A stretch of DNA of 64,000 nucleotides, from NCBI RefSeq assembly GCF_009176725.1, contig NZ_AP020337.1, forward strand, positions 1,240,001 through 1,304,000, read 5' to 3'. Positions 7,417 through 18,461 of the stretch are shown here, piece after piece. The position numbers were made by a program, and so were the translations under genes. The notes beneath the pieces were generated by a model. The model ran no database searches, was not told the DNA's origin, and saw nothing but the letters and a program-made list of their open reading frames with translations. Numbering within the stretch: position 1 is the first letter of the stretch; each line of letters opens with the position of its first letter. Origin of the DNA: Pseudomonas sp. KUIN-1 (GTDB lineage: Bacteria; Pseudomonadota; Gammaproteobacteria; Pseudomonadales; Pseudomonadaceae).

Positions 7417-10263
7417 TTACAGGCTGGCGATGCGTGCGTGTTGCTCGGCCAGCTTGCCCAGTGCCTGTTCGGCTTCGGTCAGCTTGGCGCGTTCCTTGGC
7501 GATGACTTCAGGCGGTGCCTTGTCGACGAAGGCGGCGTTGGACAGCTTGCCGCCGACGCGTTGCACTTCGCCTTGCAGGCGCTGGATTTCCTTGTCCAGG
7601 CGCGCCAGCTCGGCCCCTTTGTCGATCAACCCGGCCATCGGCACCAGCACTTCCATGTCACCGACCAGGGCGGTGGCGGACAGCGGTGCTTCTGCGCCTT
7701 CGGTCAGTACGGTCATGGATTCGAGCTTGGCGAGCTTCTTGAGCAGGTAATCGTTTTCGCTCAAACGGCGCTGGTCTTCGGCGCTGACGTTCTTGAGGAA
7801 CAGTTGCAACGGCTTGCCCGGACCGATGTTCATCTCGCCACGGATGTTACGCACGGCGAGCATCAGGCCCTTGAGCCATTCGATGTCGTCTTCGGCCGCC
7901 TGATCGATGCGTGCGTCATTAGCCACCGGCCAGGGTTGCAGCATGATGGTCTTGCCTTGCGCACCGGCCAGCGGCGCGAGGCGCTGCCAGATTTCTTCGG
8001 TGATGAACGGCATGAACGGGTGCGCAAGACGCAACGCCACTTCCAGAACGCGAACCAGTGTGCGGCGTGTGCCGCGCTGACGCTCGACCGGCGCTGTCTC
8101 GTCCCACAGTACCGGCTTGGACAGTTCCAGATACCAGTCGCAATACTGGTTCCAGATGAACTCGTACAACGCCTGGGCGGCGAGGTCAAAGCGGAACTGA
8201 TCCAGCTGGCGGGTCACTTCGGCTTCGGTGCGTTGCAACTGCGAGATGATCCAGCGATCAGCCAGTGACAGTTCGACCGCTTCGCCGTTCTGGCCGCAGT
8301 CTTCGCCCTTGTCCAGTACGTAGCGCGCCGCGTTCCAGATCTTGTTGCAGAAGTTGCGGTAGCCTTCGACGCGGCCCATGTCGAACTTGATGTCGCGACC
8401 GGTGGACGCCAGCGAGCAGAAGGTAAAGCGCAGGGCATCGGTGCCATAGCTGGCGATGCCGTCGGCGAATTCCTGGCGGGTCTGCTTCTCGATCTTTTTC
8501 GCCAGTTGCGGCTGCATCAGGCCACTGGTGCGTTTCTCTACCAGCGTTTCGAGGTCGATACCGTCGACGATGTCCAGCGGGTCAAGCACGTTGCCCTTGG
8601 ACTTGGACATCTTCTGGCCCTGGCCATCGCGCACCAGACCATGCACATAGACAGTCTTGAACGGGACTTGCGGCGTGCCGTCCTCGTTCTTCACCAAGTG
8701 CATGGTGAGCATGATCATCCGGGCGACCCAGAAGAAAATGATATCGAAGCCGGTGACCAGCACGTCGGTGGAGTGGAAAGTTTCCAGTGCCTTGGTCTTT
8801 TCTGGCCAGCCGAGCGTGGAGAAGGTCCACAGGCCCGAGCTGAACCAGGTGTCGAGTACGTCGTTGTCCTGCTGCAGCGCGATTTCCGGGCCCAGATTGT
8901 TCTTGGCACGCACCTCGGCTTCGTCACGGCCGACGTAGACCTTGCCGGACTCGTCGTACCACGCCGGAATGCGGTGGCCCCACCAGAGCTGACGGCTGAT
9001 GCACCAGTCCTGGATGTCGCGCATCCACGAGAAGTACATGTTTTCGTATTGCTTGGGCACGAACGCGATGCGGCCGTCTTCGACAGCGGCAATCGCAGGT
9101 TCGGCCAGCGGCTTGGTGGAGACGTACCACTGATCGGTCAGCCATGGCTCGATGATGGTGCCGGAACGGTCGCCTTTCGGCACTTTCAGCGCGTGATCAT
9201 CAACGCTGACCAGCAACCCGGCGGCGTCGAACGCGGCAACGATCTGTTTGCGCGCTTCGAAGCGATCCAGCCCGGCATAGGCTGCAGGCAGCCTGCCGTC
9301 GACGCTTTCGTTCAGCGTGCCATCGAGGTTGAACACCTGAGCGGCGGGCAATACGTTGGCATTCTTGTCGAAGATGTTCAGCAGCGGCAGGTTGTGGCGC
9401 TTGCCGACTTCATAGTCGTTGAAATCGTGGGCCGGGGTGATTTTCACGCAGCCGGTGCCGAACTCGGGATCGCAGTAATCATCCGCGATGATCGGGATGC
9501 GGCGGCCTACCAGAGGCAATTCGACGAACTTGCCGATCAGCGCCTTGTAGCGCTCGTCCTGCGGGTTCACCGCAACGGCGGCATCACCGAGCATGGTTTC
9601 CGGGCGCGTGGTGGCCACGATCAGGTAATCCAGACCTTCGGCGGTCTTTGCGCCGTCAGCCAGTGGATAACGCAGGTTCCACAGATGACCCTTATCGTCG
9701 TGGTTCTCCACTTCGAGGTCGGAAATGGCGGTGTGCAGCTTGGTGTCCCAGTTGACCAGGCGCTTGCCACGGTAGATCAGGCCGTCTTCATGCAGACGCA
9801 CGAAAGCTTCCTTTACCGCTTCGGACAGGCCGTCGTCCATGGTGAAGCGCTCGCGGCTCCAGTCGACGGACGAGCCCAGGCGGCGGATCTGGCGGCTGAT
9901 GTTGCCGCCGGACTCGGCTTTCCATTCCCAGATCTTGTCCAGAAACTTCTCGCGGCCCAGTTCATGACGGCTTACGCCTTGCGCTTCGAGACGACGCTCG
10001 ACCAGCATCTGCGTGGCGATACCCGCATGGTCGGTGCCCGGTTGCCACAGCGTATTGCGGCCCTGCATGCGACGGAAACGGATCAGTGCATCCATGATCG
10101 CGTTATTGAAACCGTGGCCCATGTGCAGGCTGCCGGTGACGTTCGGCGGCGGGATCATGATGGTGTACGAGTCACCCACGCCTTGCGGAGCGAAGTAGTT
10201 CTCGGACTCCCAGGTCTGGTACCAGGAAGTTTCGATGGCGTGCGGCTGGTAAGTCTTGTCCAT
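7417..10263 (-). CDS. valS: valyl-tRNA synthetase
   Basis: A 948-residue class I synthetase that charges tRNA-Val with valine. The HIGH motif appears as HMGH (about 47-50, within [14 protein letters not shown]) and KMSKS as [13 protein letters not shown]. The editing (CP1) domain lies between, with [10 protein letters not shown]. An anticodon-binding helical domain follows, and the C-terminal 70 residues form the ValS coiled-coil arm ([22 protein letters not shown]). Length is normal for the family. It is commonly in line with pepA-holC in pseudomonads, but here an RHS gene on the other strand separates them. Confidence 0.97.
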   Translation of the reverse strand: MDKTYQPHAIETSWYQTWESENYFAPQGVGDSYTIMIPPPNVTGSLHMGHGFNNAIMDALIRFRRMQGRNTLWQPGTDHAGIATQMLVERRLEAQGVSRHELGREKFLDKIWEWKAESGGNISRQIRRLGSSVDWSRERFTMDDGLSEAVKEAFVRLHEDGLIYRGKRLVNWDTKLHTAISDLEVENHDDKGHLWNLRYPLADGAKTAEGLDYLIVATTRPETMLGDAAVAVNPQDERYKALIGKFVELPLVGRRIPIIADDYCDPEFGTGCVKITPAHDFNDYEVGKRHNLPLLNIFDKNANVLPAAQVFNLDGTLNESVDGRLPAAYAGLDRFEARKQIVAAFDAAGLLVSVDDHALKVPKGDRSGTIIEPWLTDQWYVSTKPLAEPAIAAVEDGRIAFVPKQYENMYFSWMRDIQDWCISRQLWWGHRIPAWYDESGKVYVGRDEAEVRAKNNLGPEIALQQDNDVLDTWFSSGLWTFSTLGWPEKTKALETFHSTDVLVTGFDIIFFWVARMIMLTMHLVKNEDGTPQVPFKTVYVHGLVRDGQGQKMSKSKGNVLDPLDIVDGIDLETLVEKRTSGLMQPQLAKKIEKQTRQEFADGIASYGTDALRFTFCSLASTGRDIKFDMGRVEGYRNFCNKIWNAARYVLDKGEDCGQNGEAVELSLADRWIISQLQRTEAEVTRQLDQFRFDLAAQALYEFIWNQYCDWYLELSKPVLWDETAPVERQRGTRRTLVRVLEVALRLAHPFMPFITEEIWQRLAPLAGAQGKTIMLQPWPVANDARIDQAAEDDIEWLKGLMLAVRNIRGEMNIGPGKPLQLFLKNVSAEDQRRLSENDYLLKKLAKLESMTVLTEGAEAPLSATALVGDMEVLVPMAGLIDKGAELARLDKEIQRLQGEVQRVGGKLSNAAFVDKAPPEVIAKERAKLTEAEQALGKLAEQHARIASL

Positions 10264-10450
10264 GCGCGGCGGGAACCTGTGGCATTGATTCGGAAACCGG
10301 TAAGTATAGACCTGACGGCCAGCGACAAGCCACAGGAGCAGCTGTGAGCTTCAAGCTTCAAGCTGCAAGCTGGTAGTTCTGTCAGTAGGCGGCGTGTCTT
10401 CCAGACGGCATGATCGGTATTCAGACTTTACCTGCAGGGCGGACGCTGCC

Positions 10451-11545
10451 ATGGACGATACGCCTGAAGGCAGACGCGTGCTGTGTCGATATCGCTATGA
10501 CGCGCTGGACCGGGTTGCGGTTGTCGATCCCGATGCACAGGAAGCAGTGTCGCGGTTCTATCAAAAGAAACGTTTGACGGTCGAGATACAGGGTGCAATG
10601 CGCCGTCGTGTGTTTCTCGGTGAAGACCGTTTGCTGGCGGAATATCAGGTTGACGGCGCTGCCGAGCGAGTGGACCTGCTGGGCACCGACAGGCAAAGCA
10701 GTGTGCTGCATGCCCTGAGTTCAGAGGGGCGGCAGCCGCTGGCTTATAGCCCTTACGGACATCGCGCGCAGGGCGGCCCGTTTTCCGGCTTCAACGGCGA
10801 GCGCGCGGACCCTGTGACCGGGCATTACCTGCTGGGTAACGGCTACCGCGCGTTCAACCCGGTGCTGATGCGTTTCAACCGACCAGACTCGCTGAGTCCA
10901 TTTGGACGGGGAGGCCTGAATGCGTATGCCTACTGTCAGGGGGATCCGGTTAATCGGAGTGATCCGGGTGGGCACGTCGGGGTCCACATACTCTTTCTCG
11001 ACAAGTTACCGGACCTGGCGCTTGGCAGAATATTCAGGCACTTGTCTTTCAAGGATATGGCCGCAGTGAGTGGAGCGTCTAATACATTGAATGAGAGAGG
11101 AGCCGGGCTGATAGCCTTGCAGTTAAATAAGCGTTTTGTAGACGCCAGTGACCCAGGCGTACTGTCGAACCTTCGCAGCGCTATAAAAAGCGAAACGGGT
11201 GTTTTGCCCAGTGTATTCAAGAGTGAAGACTTCAAAACACGATTTGATGAGGTCGTGGCGAACGCCAGCCAAAAAATGAGTGATCGAATCAAGGAGGCCA
11301 AGCATGCCGAGCAATCATTCTCTGATAAATTCACGGGTAAACCCAATACCAGTTACGACGATTTCAAGAAAGCATTGGTTAGTAAGCGCAAGGAGCACGA
11401 AGGGTCTCTCGAAATGCTGCTAAATATTAATAGAGATGTGGCTAGACGCACGACGCTCATGGGAGCCTGGTACACCCAAATTGGTCTCAAGGGGAAAATG
11501 GAGCGGCGCGTAGCAGATATCCGCTCCCTATTGAATACTCCCTGA
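10451..11545 (+). CDS. RHS-core protein with variable C-terminus containing an F-box-like motif
   Basis: A 364-residue protein. Residues 1-175 are the short pseudomonad form of the RHS-associated core: LCRYRYDALDR, a variable middle, YSPYGHRA, GFNGERADPVTGHYLLGNGY, FNPVLMRFNRPDSLSPFGRG, GLNAYAY and NRSDPGGH. The RHS core normally ends at such a DPxG box, and the following part is an exchangeable effector domain. Here that part begins with LPDLALGRIFRHLSFKDMAA (about 186-205), which follows the eukaryotic F-box pattern LPxxLxxxIFxxLxxxDL. The rest is helical and lysine-rich, and its DNA is visibly more AT-rich than the core. The frame extends to a GTG at 10394, but ATG 10451 fits related starts better. 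Function is unproven: secreted toxin or host-directed effector are the main ideas. Confidence 0.75.
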   Translation: MDDTPEGRRVLCRYRYDALDRVAVVDPDAQEAVSRFYQKKRLTVEIQGAMRRRVFLGEDRLLAEYQVDGAAERVDLLGTDRQSSVLHALSSEGRQPLAYSPYGHRAQGGPFSGFNGERADPVTGHYLLGNGYRAFNPVLMRFNRPDSLSPFGRGGLNAYAYCQGDPVNRSDPGGHVGVHILFLDKLPDLALGRIFRHLSFKDMAAVSGASNTLNERGAGLIALQLNKRFVDASDPGVLSNLRSAIKSETGVLPSVFKSEDFKTRFDEVVANASQKMSDRIKEAKHAEQSFSDKFTGKPNTSYDDFKKALVSKRKEHEGSLEMLLNINRDVARRTTLMGAWYTQIGLKGKMERRVADIRSLLNTP

Positions 11546-11588
11546 CAGCGTCTCTATGTGCGTGTATTCCGGACTCCTGATCACACGC

Positions 11589-12023
11589 TCACTTCTGCTG
11601 CTGCGCCAATAACCGCTCCAGCCTTGCCTCCAGCCGGCGTTTGATTTCGTTTTCGATATGCGGGGCGAAGTCGTCGATGACGTCCTGCATGATCAATCGC
11701 GCGGCTGCGCGCAACTCGTTGTCCAGGTGCAGCAGTGCATCAGGGTTGGGCAGCGCTTGCGGCTGGGCTGCCTGCTGCGCCTGCGGGGCGGGTGCTGTGT
11801 GCGCATCAGGTGTCAGCGTCGGGATGTCGTCTTCGTCGAAGTCCTGTTGATAAGCCGCGTCGGGGCGAGCGCCGACAACATCGAACAACAGGGGAATCTG
11901 ACCTTCGGGACGAGCTGTGTCGTTCGACTGGGGGGAATGTGCGGGGTCATCGCCGAGCAGTTGGCGGATCGACTCGAGGTCGTTCAGCAAGTGCGCGGAT
12001 TCAGCTTTTTTTGAAGTATCCAT
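11589..12023 (-). CDS. conserved hypothetical protein between holC and valS
   Basis: A 144-residue protein of no known function. It has an N-terminal helical acidic part (HLLNDLESIRQLLGDD), a low-complexity middle rich in Pro, Ala and Gln (HTAPAPQAQQAAQPQALPN), and a C-terminal helical segment with an amphipathic, charged tail (FAPHIENEIKRRLEARLERL). It starts 7 bases after the holC stop on the same strand, a spacing that implies one operon. The upstream-extended frame (to 12131) overlaps holC and is not favoured. P. aeruginosa carries an unnamed gene at the equivalent place between holC and valS. Confidence 0.75.
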   Translation of the reverse strand: MDTSKKAESAHLLNDLESIRQLLGDDPAHSPQSNDTARPEGQIPLLFDVVGARPDAAYQQDFDEDDIPTLTPDAHTAPAPQAQQAAQPQALPNPDALLHLDNELRAAARLIMQDVIDDFAPHIENEIKRRLEARLERLLAQQQK

Positions 12024-12030
12024 CGTGTCC

Positions 12031-12459
12031 TCAAAGGCGCTGCAGTCGGTGATCTTGCGGAGGATAGCCCTGTTCGCGGTAGGAACGGAAACTCTCGCGT
12101 GCGGCAAGACGTATGGCCGGGTCTTCGACAACGACTTCGGCCACGCGGGCGAAACGTTTGAAGAAGGCCGGAATGCTCAGGTCGAGATTGACCAGCAGGT
12201 CGCTGTGTTCGCCCGAGTCGTCGCCCAGACCCAGTACCACGGCCGCATCGTGATCGCTCTCGGCGTCGCCATGGGGCAGGAACACTTCGCCTCTGAAACG
12301 CCAGAGCCGGGCATCGAGGTCCTCACGCTGCGCAGCATCGCTGCAATGCAGATAGACCTTGTGACCCAGGCGCCAGGCCTTTTCCGTCAGCTTGCAGGCA
12401 AAATCCAGGCGGGCCGCAGGATCGGCGCTGGGCAGGATGTAGAAGTCGACTTGAGTCAT
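12031..12459 (-). CDS. holC: DNA polymerase III chi subunit
   Basis: A 142-residue protein with the HolC pattern: MTQVDFYILPSADPAARLDF at the start, the KAWRLGHKVYLHC strand, the DARLWRFRGEVFLPHGDA segment and a Rossmann-like C-terminal half (VVVEDPAIRLAARESFRSYR). Chi joins psi in the clamp-loader complex and contacts single-strand-binding protein, linking the replicase to SSB-coated template. It follows pepA by 58 bases on the same strand, the common order in gamma-proteobacteria. Confidence 0.92.
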   Translation of the reverse strand: MTQVDFYILPSADPAARLDFACKLTEKAWRLGHKVYLHCSDAAQREDLDARLWRFRGEVFLPHGDAESDHDAAVVLGLGDDSGEHSDLLVNLDLSIPAFFKRFARVAEVVVEDPAIRLAARESFRSYREQGYPPQDHRLQRL

Positions 12460-12517
12460 GTGGGTTCCAGAACCGGAGGCGTATCGACTGTGCAGCCGAT
12501 ACGCCAGGGTCTCTTTC

Positions 12518-14327
<1,810 letters not shown>

Positions 14328-15455
14328 TTGATTGTCTTCCGTTATCTGTCCCGAGAAGTGCTGCTTACCTTGAGTGCGGTCAGCGCCGTACTGCTGGTGT
14401 TCATCATGAGCGGGCGCTTCATCAAGTACCTGGCGCAGGCCGCGTCCGGTGCGCTCGATCCTGGCGTACTGTTCCTGATCATGGGCTTCCGCCTGCCGGG
14501 CTTTCTGCAGGTTATCCTGCCGCTGGGCCTGTTCCTCGGCATCCTCATGGCGTACGGACGGCTGTACCTGGAAAGCGAGATGACCGTGCTGGCCGCAACC
14601 GGCATGAGTCAGCAGCGCCTGCTGGCTATCACCATGGGGCCGGCCACGCTGGTGGGTCTGCTGGTCGCCTGGCTGAGCTTCAGCCTGGCTCCACAGGGTG
14701 CCACACAATTTTCGCTGCTGATCAATCAGCAGGACGCCATGACCGAGTTCGACACGCTGGTGCCGGGCCGTTTTCAGGCGCTGCGTGACGGTACGCGTAT
14801 CACCTACACCAAGGAGCTGTCGGAAGACCGCTCGCAACTGGCCGGCGTGTTCATCTCGGAAAAGCGCATGTCCAGCGACAAGAGCAAGGACAACGGCATC
14901 ACCGTGCTGGTCGCGGAGAAGGGCCACCAGGAGGTACGGCCCAATGGCAGTCGCTTTCTGATCCTCGAGAACGGCTATCGCTATGACGGCAATCCGGGGG
15001 CTGCCGACTACCGCGTGATCAAGTACGACACCTACGGGGCGATGCTGCCCAAGCCGGAAATCAGTGAGGAAATCACCGACCGTGAAGCCATTCCGACCAG
15101 CGAGCTGATCGGCAACCCGGCACCGCGTTCCGTGGCCGAGCTGCAGTGGCGTATTTCGCTGCCGCTGTCGGTGTTCATCGTGACCTTGATGGCCATCCCG
15201 CTGTCGCGGGTCAATCCGCGTCAGGGCCGTTACCTGAAACTGCTGCCGGCGATCCTTCTGTATATGTCTTACCTGGCCATTCTGATTTCTGTGCGCAGTT
15301 CGCTGGAGAAAGGCAAGCTGCCGCTCAGCCTGGGGATGTGGTGGGTGCATGCCATCTACCTGTCCATCGGCCTGCTGTTGTTCTATTGGGAGCCTCTGCG
15401 CCTGAAGATGGCGAGTCGTCGCAGCGTCACGGAGGTGACTCGTGGTCAAGCTTGA
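14328..15455 (+). CDS. lptF: LPS export ABC transporter permease LptF
   Basis: A 375-residue inner-membrane protein of the YjgP/YjgQ family. It has transmembrane helices at both ends (LTLSAVSAVLLVFIMSGRFI; LPLSVFIVTLMAIPLSRVNP) and a large periplasmic beta-jellyroll between them, the normal arrangement in which LptF, LptG and the ATPase LptB pull lipopolysaccharide out of the membrane towards LptC and LptA. The start is taken as TTG 14328, which gives the conserved IVFRYLSREVL beginning and has GGAG (14316-14319) 8 bases upstream; a GTG at 14319 is the alternative. lptG overlaps its end. Confidence 0.93.
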   Translation: MIVFRYLSREVLLTLSAVSAVLLVFIMSGRFIKYLAQAASGALDPGVLFLIMGFRLPGFLQVILPLGLFLGILMAYGRLYLESEMTVLAATGMSQQRLLAITMGPATLVGLLVAWLSFSLAPQGATQFSLLINQQDAMTEFDTLVPGRFQALRDGTRITYTKELSEDRSQLAGVFISEKRMSSDKSKDNGITVLVAEKGHQEVRPNGSRFLILENGYRYDGNPGAADYRVIKYDTYGAMLPKPEISEEITDREAIPTSELIGNPAPRSVAELQWRISLPLSVFIVTLMAIPLSRVNPRQGRYLKLLPAILLYMSYLAILISVRSSLEKGKLPLSLGMWWVHAIYLSIGLLLFYWEPLRLKMASRRSVTEVTRGQA

Positions 15456-16503
15456 TCGATACATTGGCAAAAGCGTCCTGCTGGCGATTCTCGCGGTTCT
15501 GGGCATCATTCTGGGGCTGGTCTCGCTGTTCGCGTTCATCGACGAGATGGGCGATATCAGCGACACCTACACACTGGCGGATGCGCTCAGCTACGTCATG
15601 CTGACGGCGCCACGTCGCGTCTACGACACCTTGCCGATGGCCGCCCTGATCGGTTGCCTGATCGGTCTGGGTACGCTGGCCAGCAGCAGTGAGCTGACCA
15701 TCATGCGTGCGGCGGGCGTGTCCATCGGGCGCATCGTCTGGGCGGTCATGAAGCCCATGCTGGTGCTGATGATCGCAGGCGTGCTGGTCGGCGAGTACGT
15801 GGCCCCCTATGCCGAGAACCAGGCTCAGGCCGCGCGCTCGCTGGCCCAGGGCTCAGGTGATGCGCAGAGTGCCCGTCATGGTCTGTGGCACCGCCAGGGT
15901 GATGAATTCATCCACATCAACACGGTTCAGCCCAATGGCCTGATGCTCGGTGTGACACGTTATCGTTTCGACGACCAGCGCCACATGCAGACCTCCAGCT
16001 TTGCCAAAGAAGCCAACTTCAAGACCGATTACTGGGAATTGAAGGACGTCACCACCACGCACTTCAATGACGGCCGCACCGAGGTCATCAACACCCCGGT
16101 CGAGCGTTGGGACGTGGCGTTGAGCCCGCAACTGCTGAGCACGGTAATCATGCCGCCCGAGTCGCTGTCCATCAGCGGCCTCTGGAGCTACGCGCATTAC
16201 CTGGCTGATCAGGGCTTGAGCAATGGCCGCTACTGGCTGGCGTTCTGGACCAAAGTCCTGCAACCGGCGGTGACCGTCGCGCTGGTGTTGATGGCGATCT
16301 CGTTCATCTTCGGCCCGCTGCGCTCGGTTACGCTTGGGCAGCGCGTGTTCACCGGTGTAGTGGTGGGCTTTACCTTCCGCATCATTCAGGACCTGCTCGG
16401 CCCATCGAGTCTGCTGTTCGGTTTCCCGCCGTTGCTGGCGGTGCTGCTGCCAGCTGCCGCCTGTGCGCTGGCCGGAGTACTTCTGTTACGCCGAGCCGGA
16501 TAA
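15442..16503 (+). CDS. lptG: LPS export ABC transporter permease LptG
   Basis: A 353-residue partner of LptF with the same plan: N-terminal helices (VLLAILAVLGIILGLVSLFA), a periplasmic domain (HRQGDEFIHINTVQPNGLML), and C-terminal helices with PLRSVTLGQRVFTGVVVGF and a FGFPPLLAVLLPAAACALAG tail. The GTG start lies 14 bases inside lptF with GGAGG in front of it, so translation is coupled. A terminator follows the stop codon. Confidence 0.94.
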   Translation: MVKLDRYIGKSVLLAILAVLGIILGLVSLFAFIDEMGDISDTYTLADALSYVMLTAPRRVYDTLPMAALIGCLIGLGTLASSSELTIMRAAGVSIGRIVWAVMKPMLVLMIAGVLVGEYVAPYAENQAQAARSLAQGSGDAQSARHGLWHRQGDEFIHINTVQPNGLMLGVTRYRFDDQRHMQTSSFAKEANFKTDYWELKDVTTTHFNDGRTEVINTPVERWDVALSPQLLSTVIMPPESLSISGLWSYAHYLADQGLSNGRYWLAFWTKVLQPAVTVALVLMAISFIFGPLRSVTLGQRVFTGVVVGFTFRIIQDLLGPSSLLFGFPPLLAVLLPAAACALAGVLLLRRAG

Positions 16504-16519
16504 TGCATCAGCCGGACTG

Positions 16520-16549
16520 AAAAAGCCGACCCCTGGGTCGGCTTTTTTA
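16520..16549 (+). terminator. terminator of lptFG
   Basis: AAAAAGCCGACCC and GGGTCGGCTTTTTT form a GC-rich hairpin with a T-run, 17 bases after the lptG stop. Confidence 0.92.
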
Positions 16550-16573
16550 TGGGCGCTTGCTAATCCCGCATGC

Positions 16574-16609
16574 AAAAAAGCCTCTGGCATCGCTGCCAGA
16601 GGCTTTCTT
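16574..16609 (-). terminator. terminator of the cold-shock gene
   Basis: AAGCCTCTGGCA pairs with TGCCAGAGGCTT. On the minus strand the stem is followed by TTTTTTG. It lies 22 bases beyond the csp stop codon. Confidence 0.9.
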
Positions 16610-16631
16610 GTAAATGCGTGGTGCGTCGTTC

Positions 16632-16844
16632 TCAGCCTTCGGCTTGAACTTCGTCAGCCTGCATGCCTTTCTGGCCCTGAACTGCAACGAAGGTAACTTT
16701 CTGGCCTTCTTTCAGGCTCTTGAAGCCGTTACCCTGAATAGCGCGGAAGTGTACGAACAGATCCGGCCCGCTCTCAGGAGTGATAAAACCAAAACCTTTT
16801 TCGTCGTTGAACCACTTGACGGTACCGCTCTGACGTTCAGCCAT
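16632..16844 (-). CDS. cold-shock domain protein (CspA family)
   Basis: A 70-residue single cold-shock domain with both RNA-binding motifs: RNP1 KGFGFI (16-21) and RNP2 LFVHF (29-33), and the usual [10 protein letters not shown] opening. Such proteins bind single-stranded RNA or DNA and act as RNA chaperones. The gene is followed by a strong terminator and preceded by a long gene-free leader, as is common for csp genes with cold-responsive untranslated regions. Pseudomonads have several csp copies, so no specific symbol is given. Confidence 0.93.
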   Translation of the reverse strand: MAERQSGTVKWFNDEKGFGFITPESGPDLFVHFRAIQGNGFKSLKEGQKVTFVAVQGQKGMQADEVQAEG

Positions 16845-17255
16845 TTTCTTATTTCCTTGACGCTTGACTTGAATTGGTTACAGCCTCTTTCGCATGAAAG
16901 AGCACTGGGGCTGGTTGCAGGAAGTAAGAAACGTAGAACGGGTTGTAGCAAACCTAGAGCTACTGCCCAGGTCCAGATTCGGCGACCCATGCAAACACAG
17001 TCCGGAAACTCTACGCCAACTCTCGTTGCAAATACAACCCCCTTGCCTGGCTCCCTGTTTTCGGGGCTTTGGCCTTATACCTGCAGGGTTTGCATCGCGT
17101 GCACGGTGTTTGATCCGTCATAACATTTTGCACTTTATAGGTGCATTTTTTGCATATATGACAGGCTGTTCATGCGGCTGAAATACTCACGAAACACTGC
17201 AGGGGAACAGTGCCCCAGCAACACCGAAGTGTTGCTGTTTTTTTGACGCCGCTAT
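16845..17255. promoter_or_regulatory. gene-free region between csp and gcvT
   Basis: 411 bases. Next to csp lies TTCCTTGACGC, the complement of a weak ribosome site, and a small hairpin CTCTTTC/GAAAGAG at 16885-16902 in the likely csp leader. Around 17120-17165 the DNA turns AT-rich (GCACTTTATAGGTGCATTTT and TTGCATATATGACAG), a plausible promoter zone for csp. Close to gcvT is a hairpin with a T-run on the plus strand. Reading frames here look accidental. Confidence 0.5.
17218..17244 (+). terminator. hairpin plus T-run reading on the plus strand (UUCG loop on the minus strand)
   Basis: AGCAACAC-CGAA-GTGTTGCT followed by GTTTTTTT. On the plus strand it is a textbook terminator, but no plus-strand gene lies upstream. 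On the minus strand it follows the gcvT stop by 11 bases and has a C(TTCG)G loop, but the stem is followed by GGGGCACTG and not by a T-run. It may be the gcvT 3' end, or the end of a small plus-strand RNA. Confidence 0.55.
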
Positions 17256-18380
17256 TTAGCCGCGGAAGTAACGTTGCGCAACGAAAGGCATTTTTGCGAC
17301 GAGCATCGGTACTTTCTTGCCGCGCACCATTGCCCAGACAGGTGTATTCAGCGTTGTGTAATCGTTATGCAGATAACCCATTGCCAGTGGGCCAGCCAGC
17401 GAAGGGCCAAAACCGCCGCTGCATACCGTGCCGATAACCGCGCCCTGTTCATCGACGATCTCGGTACCTTCGCGCACGGGCGTGCGCTCCTGCGGAAGCA
17501 GGCCGACTCGCTTCTTGCTGACACCGCTCTGTTGCTGGGCAAAGATGCGCTCGGCTCCCGGGAAGCCGCCTGCACGCGCACCGTCGGCGCGACGCACTTT
17601 GGAAATCGCCCATAGCAGACTGGCCTCGATCGGCGAGGTCTGCGTGTCCATATCATGGCCGTACAGGCACAAACCGGCTTCCAGTCGCAGCGAATCACGT
17701 GCGCCCAGGCCAATAGGCGCCACTTCCGGTTCTTCCAGCAGGCGGCGTGCCAGGGCTTCAGCCTGTTCGGCAGGCACCGAAATTTCATAGCCGTCTTCGC
17801 CGGTATAGCCCGAGCGACTGACATAGCATTTGACGCCCAGCAGCGTGACGCTGGTGAACTGCATGAAGGTCATTTTGGCGACTTCCGGGGCGAGGCGTGC
17901 CAGTACGGTCACAGCGGCCGGCCCTTGCAGCGCGAGCAGGGCGCGTTCTTCAAACAGTGGTTCGATCTTGCAATGCCCGGCCAGGTGCCTGCACAAGTGC
18001 GCCAGGTCCTGATCCTTGCAGGCCGCATTGACCACCAGCATCAACTGGTCGTTACCGAGATTGGCAACCATCAGGTCATCGAGAATGCCGCCGTTCTCGT
18101 CGGTGAACATCGCGTAACGCTGCATGCCGACCGGCAGGTCAATGATGTCTACCGGCACCAGGGCTTCCAGCGCCTTGGCGGCGTCTGCACCGGTGAGGCG
18201 AATCTGGCCCATGTGCGAGACATCGAACAGACCGGCCTGAGCGCGGGTGTGCAGGTGCTCTTTCATTACGCCCGCCGGGTATTGAACAGGCATGTCGTAA
18301 CCGGCGAAGGGCACCATCTTCGCGCCGAGTTCGCGGTGCAGGGCGTGCAGGGGAGTGGTCAGCAGTGATTCTGTGGACAT
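17256..18380 (-). CDS. gcvT: glycine cleavage system T protein (aminomethyltransferase)
   Basis: A 374-residue tetrahydrofolate-dependent aminomethyltransferase. It releases ammonia from the aminomethyl-lipoyl arm of GcvH and makes 5,10-methylene-THF. Family marks: LHALHRELGAKMVPFAGYDM at the start, DVSHMGQIRLTG, the folate-site SRSGYTGEDGYEI, and LEAGLCLYGHDMD. The ATG at 18380 begins at the conserved N-terminus and has AAGGAA upstream; the longer frame to 18437 is not needed. It is the last gene of gcvH-gcvP-gcvT, 81 bases after gcvP. Confidence 0.95.
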   Translation of the reverse strand: MSTESLLTTPLHALHRELGAKMVPFAGYDMPVQYPAGVMKEHLHTRAQAGLFDVSHMGQIRLTGADAAKALEALVPVDIIDLPVGMQRYAMFTDENGGILDDLMVANLGNDQLMLVVNAACKDQDLAHLCRHLAGHCKIEPLFEERALLALQGPAAVTVLARLAPEVAKMTFMQFTSVTLLGVKCYVSRSGYTGEDGYEISVPAEQAEALARRLLEEPEVAPIGLGARDSLRLEAGLCLYGHDMDTQTSPIEASLLWAISKVRRADGARAGGFPGAERIFAQQQSGVSKKRVGLLPQERTPVREGTEIVDEQGAVIGTVCSGGFGPSLAGPLAMGYLHNDYTTLNTPVWAMVRGKKVPMLVAKMPFVAQRYFRG

Positions 18381-18461
18381 GTTCGATTCCTTGTTGAGCG
18401 GGTCATACCGGTGGCACTGCCTGTGCGTGCAGCGCAATCAGGCAGTGCCAGGCAGCGGCTG

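Noticed and set aside
8506..10347. A 613-codon plus-strand open frame opposite valS
   Set aside because: It is antisense to a complete valS, has no ribosome site or recognisable domain, and has the composition expected from the reverse of a high-GC gene.
16614..17123. Plus-strand frame opposite the cold-shock gene and its leader
   Set aside because: Antisense to csp and continuing into a non-coding leader. No motif and no ribosome site.
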